A stretch of 47,384 bases of DNA from Nitrospirota bacterium. Its GTDB lineage: Bacteria > Nitrospirota > Thermodesulfovibrionia > Thermodesulfovibrionales > BMS3Bbin05. The notes beneath the pieces are model-generated. The model was given only the letters and a program-made list of their open reading frames with translations. It did not search any database and was not told where the DNA came from. The stretch's first letter is position 1. The number at the start of each line of letters is the position of its first letter. The stretch lies in contig CP070669.1 in NCBI GenBank assembly GCA_020351835.1, positions 935,714 through 983,097 of the forward strand, in the 5' to 3' direction. A program made the translations under genes and the position numbers. Positions 25,404 to 33,931 of the stretch are shown piece by piece.

Positions 25404-26741
25404 ATGAGAAAGGTCACTGAGTCCACAGTTCTTTTTATCAGTGTACTTAAGTGGTTCGTTCTGGCCAGTGTGGTAGGTATAATTGTAGGATTTTCGACAG
25501 CCATATTCATTCATGCGCTTAACTACAGTAGTAACTTCACAGGCCGGTTCTCCCTCTATTACCTCTTTTTGCCGCTCGCGCTTTTTCTCAGTTCTTTGAT
25601 CTCGAAATATCTTGCGCCGGAGGCGGAGGGCCATGGGACCGAGAAGGTTATCGAAGCGGTCCACAAGAGGTCTGCAAAGATTAAAGCCGCAGTGATTCCG
25701 GTTAAGCTTTTGACAACGATAATAACTCTTGCTTTCGGTGGGTCAGCCGGCAAGGAGGGGCCGTGTGCTCAGATCGGCGGAGGCCTGTCCTCTGTCTTTG
25801 CGGGGATTCTCAAGTTCGACAGCAAGGACAGGAAAAAACTGGTGGTCTGCGGTATCAGTGCAGGGTTTGCATCTGTGTTCGGAACGCCTATCGCAGGAGC
25901 GATATTCGGCATAGAGGTGCTGTTCATAGGAGGGATAATGTATGACATCCTCCTGCCCTCTTTTATAGCTGGCGTGATGAGCCACCAGGTATCAACGGCT
26001 TTAGGTGTATCATATTTCTACCATACGGTCGAGTTCGTGCCGGAGTTCAGCGAGATATTCTTTCTGAAGGTCCTTTTCAGTGGTATATTCATAGGTCTTT
26101 GTTCTTTGCTGTTCATCGAGAGCATGAAATACTTCAAGGACATATCCGATAGAATAAAGATATGGAACCCTTTTAAAGGACTTATAGGGGGCGCTGCACT
26201 GGTCCTTATAGCTCTGGTCTTTTCTACAGATTATCTCGGCCTCGGTCTCGAAACGATCGAGGCATCTCTCGTAGGCACGGAGATCTCGTGGTTGGCATTC
26301 CTCATTAAGATCGTAACCGCATCGATCACTCTGTCGTTCGGTGGCAGCGGAGGTGTGGTGACACCGATATTCTTTGTGGGTTCTTCGTTCGGAAATATGT
26401 ACGGCCAGATACTGGGGCTTGACCCTTCCACGTTCGCCGCTATAGGTATGGTCGGGCTTCTTGCAGGATGTGCCAATACCCCGATAGCCGCAAGCATACT
26501 CGCAGTCGAACTGTTCGGGCCCAAGATAGCTCCGTATGCCGCAGTAGCATCAGTTACGAGCTTTCTGATGACGGGGCACAGGAGCATATACCCCTCACAG
26601 GTCTACGCATTTATGAAGTCCTCATCCATTAAAGGTGCTGTTGGTAAAGAGGTTGAATCCGCTGTGACGGAGTTCCACCTCAGGAAGAAGGGCCTTATAA
26701 CCTCGGTAATGCGATTGTTCCGAAAGCTTTTCGGAAGATAG
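25404..26741 (+). CDS. CLC-family chloride channel or Cl-/H+ antiporter
   Basis: 445 aa with more than ten membrane segments and the three CLC selectivity motifs: EGHGTEK (weak version of GSGIP), GKEGPCAQIGGG (contains the gating glutamate) and GGSGGVVTPIFFVGSSFG (GxFxP region), with Tyr in QVYAFM near the C-terminus. There is no CBS pair at the end, so it is a short prokaryotic type; a basic tail closes it. It is divergent from norC and convergent with a ferredoxin gene. Chloride versus fluoride transport and channel versus antiporter cannot be settled from these motifs. Confidence 0.88.
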   Translation: MRKVTESTVLFISVLKWFVLASVVGIIVGFSTAIFIHALNYSSNFTGRFSLYYLFLPLALFLSSLISKYLAPEAEGHGTEKVIEAVHKRSAKIKAAVIPVKLLTTIITLAFGGSAGKEGPCAQIGGGLSSVFAGILKFDSKDRKKLVVCGISAGFASVFGTPIAGAIFGIEVLFIGGIMYDILLPSFIAGVMSHQVSTALGVSYFYHTVEFVPEFSEIFFLKVLFSGIFIGLCSLLFIESMKYFKDISDRIKIWNPFKGLIGGAALVLIALVFSTDYLGLGLETIEASLVGTEISWLAFLIKIVTASITLSFGGSGGVVTPIFFVGSSFGNMYGQILGLDPSTFAAIGMVGLLAGCANTPIAASILAVELFGPKIAPYAAVASVTSFLMTGHRSIYPSQVYAFMKSSSIKGAVGKEVESAVTEFHLRKKGLITSVMRLFRKLFGR

Positions 26742-26749
26742 TATCCAGC

Positions 26750-26929
26750 TTAATCGCACTCAATGGCACTGGCGGGGCAGATCGTTACGAGGGCACCGCA
26801 CTCTTCCTCCGTCAGCTCCTTCTCGGCAATTATCCAGGCCTTTTCGTCCCTCATCTCTATTATTTCCGGCTGGAGGTCAGCGCAGGCCTCGCAGCCTACG
26901 CATTCAGCATATAAGATTAATGCTTTCAT
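26750..26929 (-). CDS. Short [4Fe-4S] ferredoxin
   Basis: 59 aa, starting MKALILYAECVGCEACADLQ. Cys10, Cys13, Cys16 and Cys51 followed by Pro make a CxxCxxC...CP single-cluster ferredoxin of the kind near 60 aa with a long spacer. Cys44 and Cys58 are extra and could form a disulfide as in Desulfovibrio and Thermotoga monocluster ferredoxins. It is acidic overall, as expected for a ferredoxin. It ends eight bases past the CLC stop, convergent. No strong SD can be seen. Confidence 0.82.
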   Translation of the reverse strand: MKALILYAECVGCEACADLQPEIIEMRDEKAWIIAEKELTEEECGALVTICPASAIECD

Positions 26930-27020
26930 AATGTATTATAACTTTATAGATGGCGGGTATTTGATGGTATGATATGTGTCATATGATAGTATATGATTGA
27001 CCGGGAGGAGCTGCTTTTTA

Positions 27021-27716
27021 ATGAACATCCATTATCTCCAGCACGTATCTTATGAGGGCCTTGAACATATCAGGACATGGGCAGACCGTCACAAGTGCCG
27101 TATAGGCTCTACGAGGCTGTTCGAGAACGAGCCGATGCCTGACCTGTATGATACTGACTGGCTTATTGTTATGGGAGGGCCCATGGGAGTCCATGATGAG
27201 GACAGGTTCCCGTGGCTTATTGAGGAGAAGAGGCTGATAGAAAAGGCGATCCGGGACAATAAAACAGTGCTCGGCATATGCCTCGGTGCCCAGCTTATCG
27301 CTGATGTACTTGGGGCCGGGGTAAGAAAGAACAAGTACCCGGAGATCGGATGGTATCCGGTCAGAGCTACAGAGGCAGCTGAAAGATCATATGTATTCAA
27401 GGCAATGGCAAAGGAGTTTCTTGCATTCCACTGGCACGGGGATACATTCGATATCCCGGATGGGGCTATAAGGATGGCCGAGAGCGATGGCTGCCCTAAC
27501 CAGGCTTTCGAATATAATAAGAAAGTAATAGGATTACAGTTTCACCTTGAATCGACCCGTGGAAGCATTGATGAGCTGATCAAGAACAACAGCGATGATC
27601 TGGTCGAGGGGAAATACATTCAGGACCCTCAGGTAATGACAAGAGCTGTAAACGAAATAAAGATAATCAACCAGATGCTGGGTGCTATGCTTGACTATCT
27701 TATGAAGATCCGGTAG
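27021..27716 (+). CDS. Class I glutamine amidotransferase-like protein (GMP synthase GATase family)
   Basis: 231 aa from ATG 27021. GGGAGGAG lies 10 bases upstream, inside a longer open frame that I do not use. The triad region is intact: oxyanion turn MGGPMGVHD, nucleophile elbow GICLGAQLIA (Cys), and QFHLESTRGS with the His-x-Glu pair. The HWHGDTFDIP stretch is typical of the stand-alone GuaA-like amidotransferases such as gamma-glutamyl hydrolase-like or YfeJ proteins. It probably hydrolyses gamma-glutamyl amides. It heads a three-gene run with a cupin and an HD protein. Confidence 0.85.
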   Translation: MNIHYLQHVSYEGLEHIRTWADRHKCRIGSTRLFENEPMPDLYDTDWLIVMGGPMGVHDEDRFPWLIEEKRLIEKAIRDNKTVLGICLGAQLIADVLGAGVRKNKYPEIGWYPVRATEAAERSYVFKAMAKEFLAFHWHGDTFDIPDGAIRMAESDGCPNQAFEYNKKVIGLQFHLESTRGSIDELIKNNSDDLVEGKYIQDPQVMTRAVNEIKIINQMLGAMLDYLMKIR

Positions 27717-27725
27717 GAGGTGAGT

Positions 27726-28058
27726 ATGAAGGTCTTCGATGTAGGTGGCAATGTTGATGACTCAGGTGAATACATTCTGGGGGCAAAGCAGACAGGAAGC
27801 CATGCATGTTACTTGATATACGGCATCATGAAGCCCGGAGAGAAGGGAAGGGTACTTAAGCCCGGAAAGGGCCATGAGGAGATATTCCTTGCCGCCAGGG
27901 GTAACTTTCGCGTTGCCGGTGATCTAGAGTGCGAGGTTAAGGAGGGCCAGTCTATACACCTTAAGGGCGACGAGACTTGCTTGCTTGAGAACCTCGATGA
28001 TAAAGAATCTCTTTATGTAATATCCGGAGGGCATTCCGGGGGAGGACACGAACACTGA
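27726..28058 (+). CDS. Small cupin-domain protein
   Basis: 110 aa from ATG 27726, with AGGAGG five bases upstream overlapping the preceding gene's stop. The barrel shows PGKGHEEIFLAARGNFRV (metal motif 1) and a weaker motif 2; the C-terminus ends in a His-rich tail, HSGGGHEH, which could bind metal. Co-transcribed with the amidotransferase and the HD gene; function unknown. Confidence 0.75.
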   Translation: MKVFDVGGNVDDSGEYILGAKQTGSHACYLIYGIMKPGEKGRVLKPGKGHEEIFLAARGNFRVAGDLECEVKEGQSIHLKGDETCLLENLDDKESLYVISGGHSGGGHEH

Positions 28059-28059
28059 T

Positions 28060-29247
28060 ATGATCAGCAAGGCACTGCTACTGAAGATATTCGATGCCGC
28101 TAACATGCAGAGGTGGAACGACAAGATCCGCCCGGTTGAACTTCGCGAGCTGGACAAACAGGCGCATAAGATGGTCATTTCTTACTTTCTGGGAAAGTTC
28201 GAGGAACAAAGTAGTGGATTTGATTGGATCAGGGTCATAGAGGGGGGTATCTTTGAGTTCTTGCAGAGGCTGGTGCTTACCGACCTGAAACCCCAGGTCT
28301 TCTACAAGATCAGGGAGGATGCCGACAAGTATAGACAGCTTAATGACTGGGTATTTAAGAGGCTTGACCCCATCTTATCCCCTCTTGGCAAGGAACTTTC
28401 CTCAAGGTTCAGGGATTATTTTATTGATGATGAAGAAGATGTGAACAGGAGGGTTCTCGGGGCGGCTCATTTCTATGCGACAAAGTGGGAGTTCGACATA
28501 ATAGAGCGCATGGACCCCGGGGGATATGAGATCGAGGAGATCAAAAGCGGCTTGCAGAAGAAACAGGAGGAGTTCTACGACCTGAAAGGCATTCAGCAGC
28601 TGGCCCTTTATGAGAAGTACAGGAACTTCATAGACCTTTGCGGCCAGCTCAGGTTCCAGCTCAGATGGAGCCATACCCACAGGTTGCCTAAGACCTCGGT
28701 CCTCGGACATATGCTGATCGTCGCTGTACTGTCGTACCTTTTTTCCCTGGAGATAGGGGCATGCAGGAAGAGGGGTATCAACAATTATTTCAACGGGTTG
28801 TTCCATGATCTCCCGGAAGTCCTTACGCGAGATATCATTTCTCCTGTTAAGAGGTCGATAGAGGGGCTCGATGAGATGATAAAGGAGTACGAGAGGGATC
28901 AGATGGAAAAAGAAGTGTATGGTCTGTTGCCTGACAAGTGCAGCGAAGAGATGAGAATGTTCACCGAGAACGAGTTTGCAAGTGTTGTAACGGTAAACGG
29001 TTCGGTTAAGACAGTGACCTCCGAAGAGATAGGCTCTTCATATAATAAGGACGAGTTCAATCCGCGGGACGGTGAGATAATTAAGGCCTCTGATGAACTT
29101 GCCGCTTTTGTCGAAGCATATATGGCGATAGAAAATGGAATGAAGGCAAGGGAGTTCAGCGAAGCAAAAGATTTTTATTTAACAAAGTTCGATGATATGA
29201 CCATCGCTGGAATAGATTTCGGCAGGATATACTCTGACTTCAAATAG
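28060..29247 (+). CDS. HD-domain hydrolase, YfbR/HD_3-like
   Basis: 395 aa. The HD core is central: SHTHRLPKTSVLGHML supplies the first His, GLFHDLPEVLTRD supplies the HD pair, and a later D is in RDIISPVK. The string FHD-PEVLT-D--SPVK strongly resembles the YfbR 5'-nucleotidase group (dNMP phosphatase), but this protein is twice as long, with about 200 extra N-terminal and 80 extra C-terminal residues. It starts two bases after the cupin stop. Substrate not certain; a nucleotide monophosphatase is the first guess. Confidence 0.75.
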   Translation: MISKALLLKIFDAANMQRWNDKIRPVELRELDKQAHKMVISYFLGKFEEQSSGFDWIRVIEGGIFEFLQRLVLTDLKPQVFYKIREDADKYRQLNDWVFKRLDPILSPLGKELSSRFRDYFIDDEEDVNRRVLGAAHFYATKWEFDIIERMDPGGYEIEEIKSGLQKKQEEFYDLKGIQQLALYEKYRNFIDLCGQLRFQLRWSHTHRLPKTSVLGHMLIVAVLSYLFSLEIGACRKRGINNYFNGLFHDLPEVLTRDIISPVKRSIEGLDEMIKEYERDQMEKEVYGLLPDKCSEEMRMFTENEFASVVTVNGSVKTVTSEEIGSSYNKDEFNPRDGEIIKASDELAAFVEAYMAIENGMKAREFSEAKDFYLTKFDDMTIAGIDFGRIYSDFK

Positions 29248-29316
29248 AACTTATTAATAAAAAAAGGAAATAATAAAAAGCTTTACTAATCCCCTTTGTT
29301 TGTAGCAATATTACGT

Positions 29317-29538
29317 ATGGGTATCGAGGTTAGGAGGACACTTAAGGGTCCCGGCTGGGACCTGAAGATCGAGATCTTTCGTCGCGAAGACGACTCATTC
29401 GGATTCCAGGAGATGGGTTACGGGTTCGACGATAACAAATGGTATCCGACAGGCAGATACCTTACCGGCTATTTCGCGAGCGAGCAGGAAGCACTCCGTG
29501 AGGTAAGGAACAGGGTGAGCTGGTTGCAGGAATTTTAA
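29317..29538 (+). CDS. Hypothetical 73-aa protein
   Basis: Small basic/aromatic protein (MGIEVRRTLKGPGWDLKIEI) with Trp and Tyr in alternating strand-like segments and a C-terminal helix. An in-frame TTG at 29296 would add seven residues; neither start has a clear SD. A low-complexity A-rich stretch (29255-29280) separates it from the HD gene. No recognised family. Confidence 0.5.
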   Translation: MGIEVRRTLKGPGWDLKIEIFRREDDSFGFQEMGYGFDDNKWYPTGRYLTGYFASEQEALREVRNRVSWLQEF

Positions 29539-29548
29539 AGAATATTTA

Positions 29549-30109
29549 TCATCCCCATTTCTCGTTGAAAACTATCTCATCTACCGCTTTCCTCGGAGGT
29601 CCGTCCTTCTTTTTGTCATCCCTTGGATATCCCAATGGGAACAGCCCGACGACCCTGACGTTATCAGGTATTCCGAGAAGTTTCTTTATCTCATCCTCAT
29701 CGTAAAGTCCGACGAAAACAGTTCCCAGCCCCTGGCCCTGTGCCGCAAGCATAAGGTTCTGAGCAGCTATGCCGATGTCTGCCAGATAATAATCCTGCCC
29801 TCTTACCTGACCCGAACCGGCAGGGTCAGCACACATAACAAGCACCACAGGTGCCTCTGCAAGTCCCTTCTGTGATGGGTTCGCTTTATAGCCCATCGGG
29901 GCGAATATCTTCTCTACAAAGGAGTATTCACTGATCTTCTGTTTTGTCCCCTCATCCTTTACCGCCACTATCCTCCAGCACTGCATGTTCGCCCATGACG
30001 GCGCCTGTCTTATAGCATCGAATATCTTATCGAGTTTTTCCTGTTCTACTGCCCTGTCACTGAACCTTCTTGTGCTTCTTCTTGTTCTTATGGCCTCGAA
30101 AATGTCCAT
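29549..30109 (-). CDS. Nitroreductase-family FMN oxidoreductase
   Basis: 186 aa, the usual size. [15 protein letters not shown] at the N-terminus binds the FMN phosphate, [14 protein letters not shown] is the conserved PSxxNxQPWxF-like region, and [15 protein letters not shown] plus [10 protein letters not shown] are the C-terminal family motifs. Nitroreductases reduce nitro groups, quinones or act as dehalogenases with NAD(P)H. SD GGGAGG is five bases before the ATG. It is convergent with the small gene at 29317. Confidence 0.9.
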   Translation of the reverse strand: MDIFEAIRTRRSTRRFSDRAVEQEKLDKIFDAIRQAPSWANMQCWRIVAVKDEGTKQKISEYSFVEKIFAPMGYKANPSQKGLAEAPVVLVMCADPAGSGQVRGQDYYLADIGIAAQNLMLAAQGQGLGTVFVGLYDEDEIKKLLGIPDNVRVVGLFPLGYPRDDKKKDGPPRKAVDEIVFNEKWG

Positions 30110-30199
30110 GATACCTCCCTTTTGATCATTTGATACACGTATTGAATATTATATAATGTTCTAGAGATATATGCTCACTTCATCCCAAGTGGAGGACAG

Positions 30200-30715
30200 A
30201 TGGATATCTTGATGTTGGGACATTCGCTTATAGAGTTCTACGACTGGGAGTCCAGGTATCCCCGTCATAATGTAAAGAACCTCGGGGTCGCCGGTGAGAC
30301 GGTAGAGGGTCTTCTTGACCGTACGGGCGCTATAATCAGTAAATTCCCAAAAGCGGACCTTGTCTTTATCATGACAGGTGCGAACAATCTTGCGATGGAT
30401 GACTATGATTTCCTTTCACCTTACGAAAGGATAATTATGAGATTGAAAAGCGCTTATCCTGATGCAACAATTTACGTGCTGAGCATCCTTCCGGTCCTGT
30501 TCGACTGGATATCTCCGGGATCGATCGAGAAGCTTAATGATGCTATTAAGGGCCTGGCACGCAAATATGAGGCAGAGTATATTGACCTCTATGATGAGTT
30601 TACCGAGAGAGGCAAAGCAAAGCTGGAGTATATAATGGATGACGGAGTGCATTTAAGTAGCGAGGGGTACGAAGCCTGGGGCAAAGTGCTCGATGGTATT
30701 ATCAATGAAGAGTAA
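30200..30715 (+). CDS. SGNH/GDSL-family hydrolase
   Basis: 171 aa. Blocks seen: GHSLIE near residue 7 (GDS replaced by GHS, nucleophile Ser9 kept), NLGVAGETV (block II Gly), MTGANNLAM (block III Asn) and DGVHLSSEGY (block V Asp-x-x-His). These enzymes are esterases, lipases or platelet-activating-factor acetylhydrolase-like proteins. No signal peptide, hence cytosolic. A GGAGG site precedes the ATG. It overlaps the membrane protein gene downstream. Confidence 0.85.
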   Translation: MDILMLGHSLIEFYDWESRYPRHNVKNLGVAGETVEGLLDRTGAIISKFPKADLVFIMTGANNLAMDDYDFLSPYERIIMRLKSAYPDATIYVLSILPVLFDWISPGSIEKLNDAIKGLARKYEAEYIDLYDEFTERGKAKLEYIMDDGVHLSSEGYEAWGKVLDGIINEE

Positions 30716-31379
30716 GGTCCCGGTAAAGATCGTACTGTTCGCTTTTCTGATCGCTGTACTGTTCCTTTCACAACTGGTATGGGACATAGCTTCATATTTC
30801 AAGCCCGAAGCCGTTAAGGGAGTCCTTGAGAGCGCCGGCGTTTTTGCTCCTGCTATTTACATGCTCATCATGGCGGCGGCAATAGTTGTCAGTCCTATTC
30901 CAAGCCTTCCTCTGGATATCGCGGCAGGCATGGTCTTTGGTCCGGTGCTCGGTACGCTTTATTCGCTTGTCGGTGCGACTGCAGGTGCTATGGCAAGTTT
31001 CTCAATAGCAAGGTATCTCGGGAGTGAGTTCGTTGAGCGCAAGATAAGCGGCCACATAATTTTTTGCAGGAGATGTTCGGACAGGCTTATGACCAGGGTG
31101 GTGTTCTTTTCAAGGCTGTTGCCTTTTGTCTCCTTTGACGTTGTAAGTTACGGGGCCGGACTTACAAATATGTCCCTTACGAAGTTTGCAGTAGCCACAT
31201 TTCTCGGGATGATACCCCTGACCTTTGTTTATAACTATTTTGGAGCGACACTGGCTTTCAGCGGTCCGACCGTTGTTATACTGGGGCTTGTGATGGTATC
31301 AATGTTCTTTATCATACCGCGATGGATAGAGAAGAAAGACCCCTTTAAACTTAAGGCGCATTTCGAACACGACCATTAA
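30705..31379 (+). CDS. TVP38/TMEM64 (VTT/DedA-like) membrane protein
   Basis: 224 aa with five to six helices and the family core SPIPSLPLDIAAGMVFGPVLG-LYSLVGATAG (about 65-95), FFSRLLPFVSFDVVSYGAGLT and FLGMIPLTFVYNYFGA. Such proteins are linked to lipid scrambling, membrane integrity or the proton gradient. The ATG at 30705 overlaps the SGNH gene; an in-frame ATG at 30693 would add four residues. Cys residues (FCRRCSD) sit in the central loop. Confidence 0.85.
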   Translation: MKSKVPVKIVLFAFLIAVLFLSQLVWDIASYFKPEAVKGVLESAGVFAPAIYMLIMAAAIVVSPIPSLPLDIAAGMVFGPVLGTLYSLVGATAGAMASFSIARYLGSEFVERKISGHIIFCRRCSDRLMTRVVFFSRLLPFVSFDVVSYGAGLTNMSLTKFAVATFLGMIPLTFVYNYFGATLAFSGPTVVILGLVMVSMFFIIPRWIEKKDPFKLKAHFEHDH

Positions 31380-31472
31380 AGAATAGGGTCTGCTCTGTTA
31401 ATGATGTCTTTGATATATGTGACCTCGGCAGCTTAGAAAAAAAGAAAAGGTACATGTAGAATATTACATATC

Positions 31473-32960
31473 ATGAAAAAGAAACGTAATGAGCATTACA
31501 GGCTGGTTATAACAGCTGCGTTAAAGAAGGAGTTTCCGGTAAAGCGGGTCAAATCCCGTGGAATCCCGGTCCATACCTTAAAGGCTCTGAGGTCTGGAGC
31601 CCTTAAGGCTGGTAAACGTGAAGGCCCGGGGGTGCTGGTCGTTATCACAGGTGTTGGGCCAAAGGCATCAAGGGATGCGGCAGAATGGATAAAAGACAAC
31701 CTTGCCCCGTACTTTGTCATCAATATCGGGACATGCGGAGTGCTCGATAAAGACCTGCCGCTTGGTGAGTGGTACTGTCCTTCATCGGTCTATAACGCCG
31801 GAGGAGACAATGTCGGCATAGATACGAGATTACCGATGTCCCAGAACATAAAATGCAGCACCGTAGGTTCACTTTTAACGGTAAAACGTGCGATCAGCTC
31901 AGAACTTCCGGAAGCTTTAAAGGAGCACAGGATAGTTGATATGGAGGCTTATGAACAGGCAAATGTCTTTAAGGGTTCCGGGATATCATTTCATTGCATA
32001 AAGGCAGGAACGGACAGGGGTGACCGGCATGCCGAGAATGATTTCACTGATAATCTCAATGTGTTCCGCGAGATGACATGGAGGTTTATGGGCGAGCTCG
32101 TCCTCGGCGATGATATAAAGATATCTGTTGTTATCCCGGTTTACAAAAGGGCTGATACGATCAAGCGCGCAATAGATTCTGTCCTGGCCCAGTCATACAG
32201 GGCTGATGAGATAATAGTCGTTGATGACGGATCGACGGACAGGACGCTCTCGGTGCTTAAGGGATACGGGAAGCAGATAAGGCTTATTACTCTTTCTGAG
32301 AACGCCGGGCCGTCAAGGGCCAGGAACGAAGGGGTGAGGTTTGCAAAGAACGAGTGGATAGCATTTCTGGACTCAGATGATGAATGGGAGAAGCACAAGC
32401 TTAAAAAACAGGTAGAACACCTTAGATCGAATCCCTACTATCAGATAACCCAGACCGATGAGAAATGGATAAGGAACGGTGTGAGGGTAAACCGCCACAA
32501 GCACCACGATAAATCAGAGGGATGGATCATGGACAGTTCGCTGGAGCGTTGCATGATATCACCTTCCGCTGTACTTGTGAAAAGAAGCCTTCTGGGAAGG
32601 TTCGGCTATTTTAATGAGGACCTGCCCGCGTGCGAGGATTATGACCTGTGGCTTAAGATAACCAGACATCATCCGGTAGGGCTGGAGCGCTCGACATCCG
32701 TCATAAAGTATGGCGGCCATGAGGACCAGCAATCCAGGAAATACGAGGCCATGGACAGGTTCAGGGTGAGCTCTCTGAAGAAGATGCTCGACAATGAGAC
32801 CGAAAAGACCTATAGGGATAAGATCGCATCGGTTCTCAAGAGGAAGCTGAACGTACTGATCAAAGGCTGCATAAAGCGGGGAAAGATCGATGAGGCTGAG
32901 ATGTACCGAGCCATGCTTGATGAGATCGAAATCCAGAACAATTACAGTGGTAAATTATAA
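31473..32960 (+). CDS. Fusion of nucleoside-phosphorylase/MTA-SAH-nucleosidase-like domain with family 2 glycosyltransferase
   Basis: 495 aa. Residues 1-210 follow the nucleosidase fold. The three catalytic-type positions of MTA/SAH nucleosidase appear kept: Glu20 in ALKKEF, Met157-Glu158 in VDMEAYEQA and Asp181 in KAGTDRGD, with NIGTCGVL near 85. Residues 215-440 are a GT-A glycosyltransferase: ISVVIPVYKRADTI, VVDDGSTDRT (Asp251, Asp252), FLDSDDEW (DxD-type, Asp300/Asp302) and EDYDLWLKI. The C-terminal 55 residues are basic helix. It is the first gene of an overlapping four-gene cassette. The domain pair is unusual. Nucleosidase products and glycosyl acceptor are unknown. No SD; the start is not certain. 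Confidence 0.82.
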   Translation: MKKKRNEHYRLVITAALKKEFPVKRVKSRGIPVHTLKALRSGALKAGKREGPGVLVVITGVGPKASRDAAEWIKDNLAPYFVINIGTCGVLDKDLPLGEWYCPSSVYNAGGDNVGIDTRLPMSQNIKCSTVGSLLTVKRAISSELPEALKEHRIVDMEAYEQANVFKGSGISFHCIKAGTDRGDRHAENDFTDNLNVFREMTWRFMGELVLGDDIKISVVIPVYKRADTIKRAIDSVLAQSYRADEIIVVDDGSTDRTLSVLKGYGKQIRLITLSENAGPSRARNEGVRFAKNEWIAFLDSDDEWEKHKLKKQVEHLRSNPYYQITQTDEKWIRNGVRVNRHKHHDKSEGWIMDSSLERCMISPSAVLVKRSLLGRFGYFNEDLPACEDYDLWLKITRHHPVGLERSTSVIKYGGHEDQQSRKYEAMDRFRVSSLKKMLDNETEKTYRDKIASVLKRKLNVLIKGCIKRGKIDEAEMYRAMLDEIEIQNNYSGKL

Positions 32961-33931
32961 TGGCCGGCTCAGAGACATTAAGGACCGGAGATATTCTTAT
33001 CGATAAAAGCATCTTCTCTCTTGAAAACGTCTTAGTGGACCTTAGTGACCATACACAACTGATCTCATCATTTGCAAGCAGCGGCGTGCTCGCGCCGTTG
33101 ACCGTGTTCAGGGATGCCAAAGGAGGGTATCATGTGGTAGACGGGTTCAAGAGGGCCCGCTACCTTAGGGATTCAGGAAATGGTTCATTGACCGTATATG
33201 TTCTTCCCGATGATGTTTCGTTAAGAGGTATCATTCAACTTATCCTGCACAGCAAGTGGAAACTGATATGTGAGAGCGCTGTGAACAGGGCATCTTTTGT
33301 TGCATTTGTGGTAGCTTCCGGTCTGGATGAGGGATCGGTGCTTAAGGATGTCTGCAGGCCATTGGGCCTTAAGCCGGGGAGAAAGTTCATCGAGGAGTGT
33401 AAGAGGATATCAGAAATGAACGATGAGCTTAAGCGGTACTGCCACGAAAAGAAGCTTGCCATGAAGCAGCTTGTTAACTTCATTAACTACCCTGAAGAGG
33501 TGCTGTCACATATATTGTCCTGGCGACAGCGTATCCAGTTGAGCGCTTCAATAATGGATGAGATAGCTTCAGGAATAAGGGACCTGATCAGGAGAAATGA
33601 TATGAAGTTAAGCGACCTGACCTCTGACGGTGAGCTTAATGAGGCCCTCAATAGCGACTCTTCGCAGAAAGAGAGGACAGAGAGGTTGAGAACAGTACTG
33701 AGGAAGAAAAGGTTCCCGCTATTGACCGAGGTCAATAGCAGGCTTGAACAGGCCATTGAGCGTACAGGTCTGCCGGATAATATAAATATTAGCTGGGACA
33801 GGACACTTGAGAACAGGGGATTGAGTATAAGGATAGACGTAAGGGCCACCGATGATATCAGAAATGTGAAACAGGTGATCGGCTCTGAGGAACTGCCCGG
33901 GCTTATAAAGGAGATTCTTGATGAGCTCTGA
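32960..33931 (+). CDS. ParB/Srx-like N-terminal domain protein
   Basis: 323 aa. Residues about 10-95 resemble the ParB/sulfiredoxin nuclease-like fold: LISSFASSGVLAPLTVF, then GGYHVVDGFKRARYLRDSG, which matches the box I/box II region (G-R-R-A loop). The middle third is helical with possible HTH character (KEKLAMKQLVNFINYPEEVLSHIL), and the C-terminus is alpha/beta. The ATG overlaps the upstream stop by one base. No parA or plasmid gene is near, so it is unlikely to be a chromosome-partition protein. It may act as a nucleotide-dependent enzyme or DNA-binding adaptor for the cassette. Confidence 0.7.
   Translation: MAGSETLRTGDILIDKSIFSLENVLVDLSDHTQLISSFASSGVLAPLTVFRDAKGGYHVVDGFKRARYLRDSGNGSLTVYVLPDDVSLRGIIQLILHSKWKLICESAVNRASFVAFVVASGLDEGSVLKDVCRPLGLKPGRKFIEECKRISEMNDELKRYCHEKKLAMKQLVNFINYPEEVLSHILSWRQRIQLSASIMDEIASGIRDLIRRNDMKLSDLTSDGELNEALNSDSSQKERTERLRTVLRKKRFPLLTEVNSRLEQAIERTGLPDNINISWDRTLENRGLSIRIDVRATDDIRNVKQVIGSEELPGLIKEILDEL

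Noticed and set aside
32960-33931. Plasmid partition locus reading of the ParB-like gene
   Set aside because: No ParA partner, parS-like repeats or replication gene nearby; linkage is with the radical-SAM cassette.
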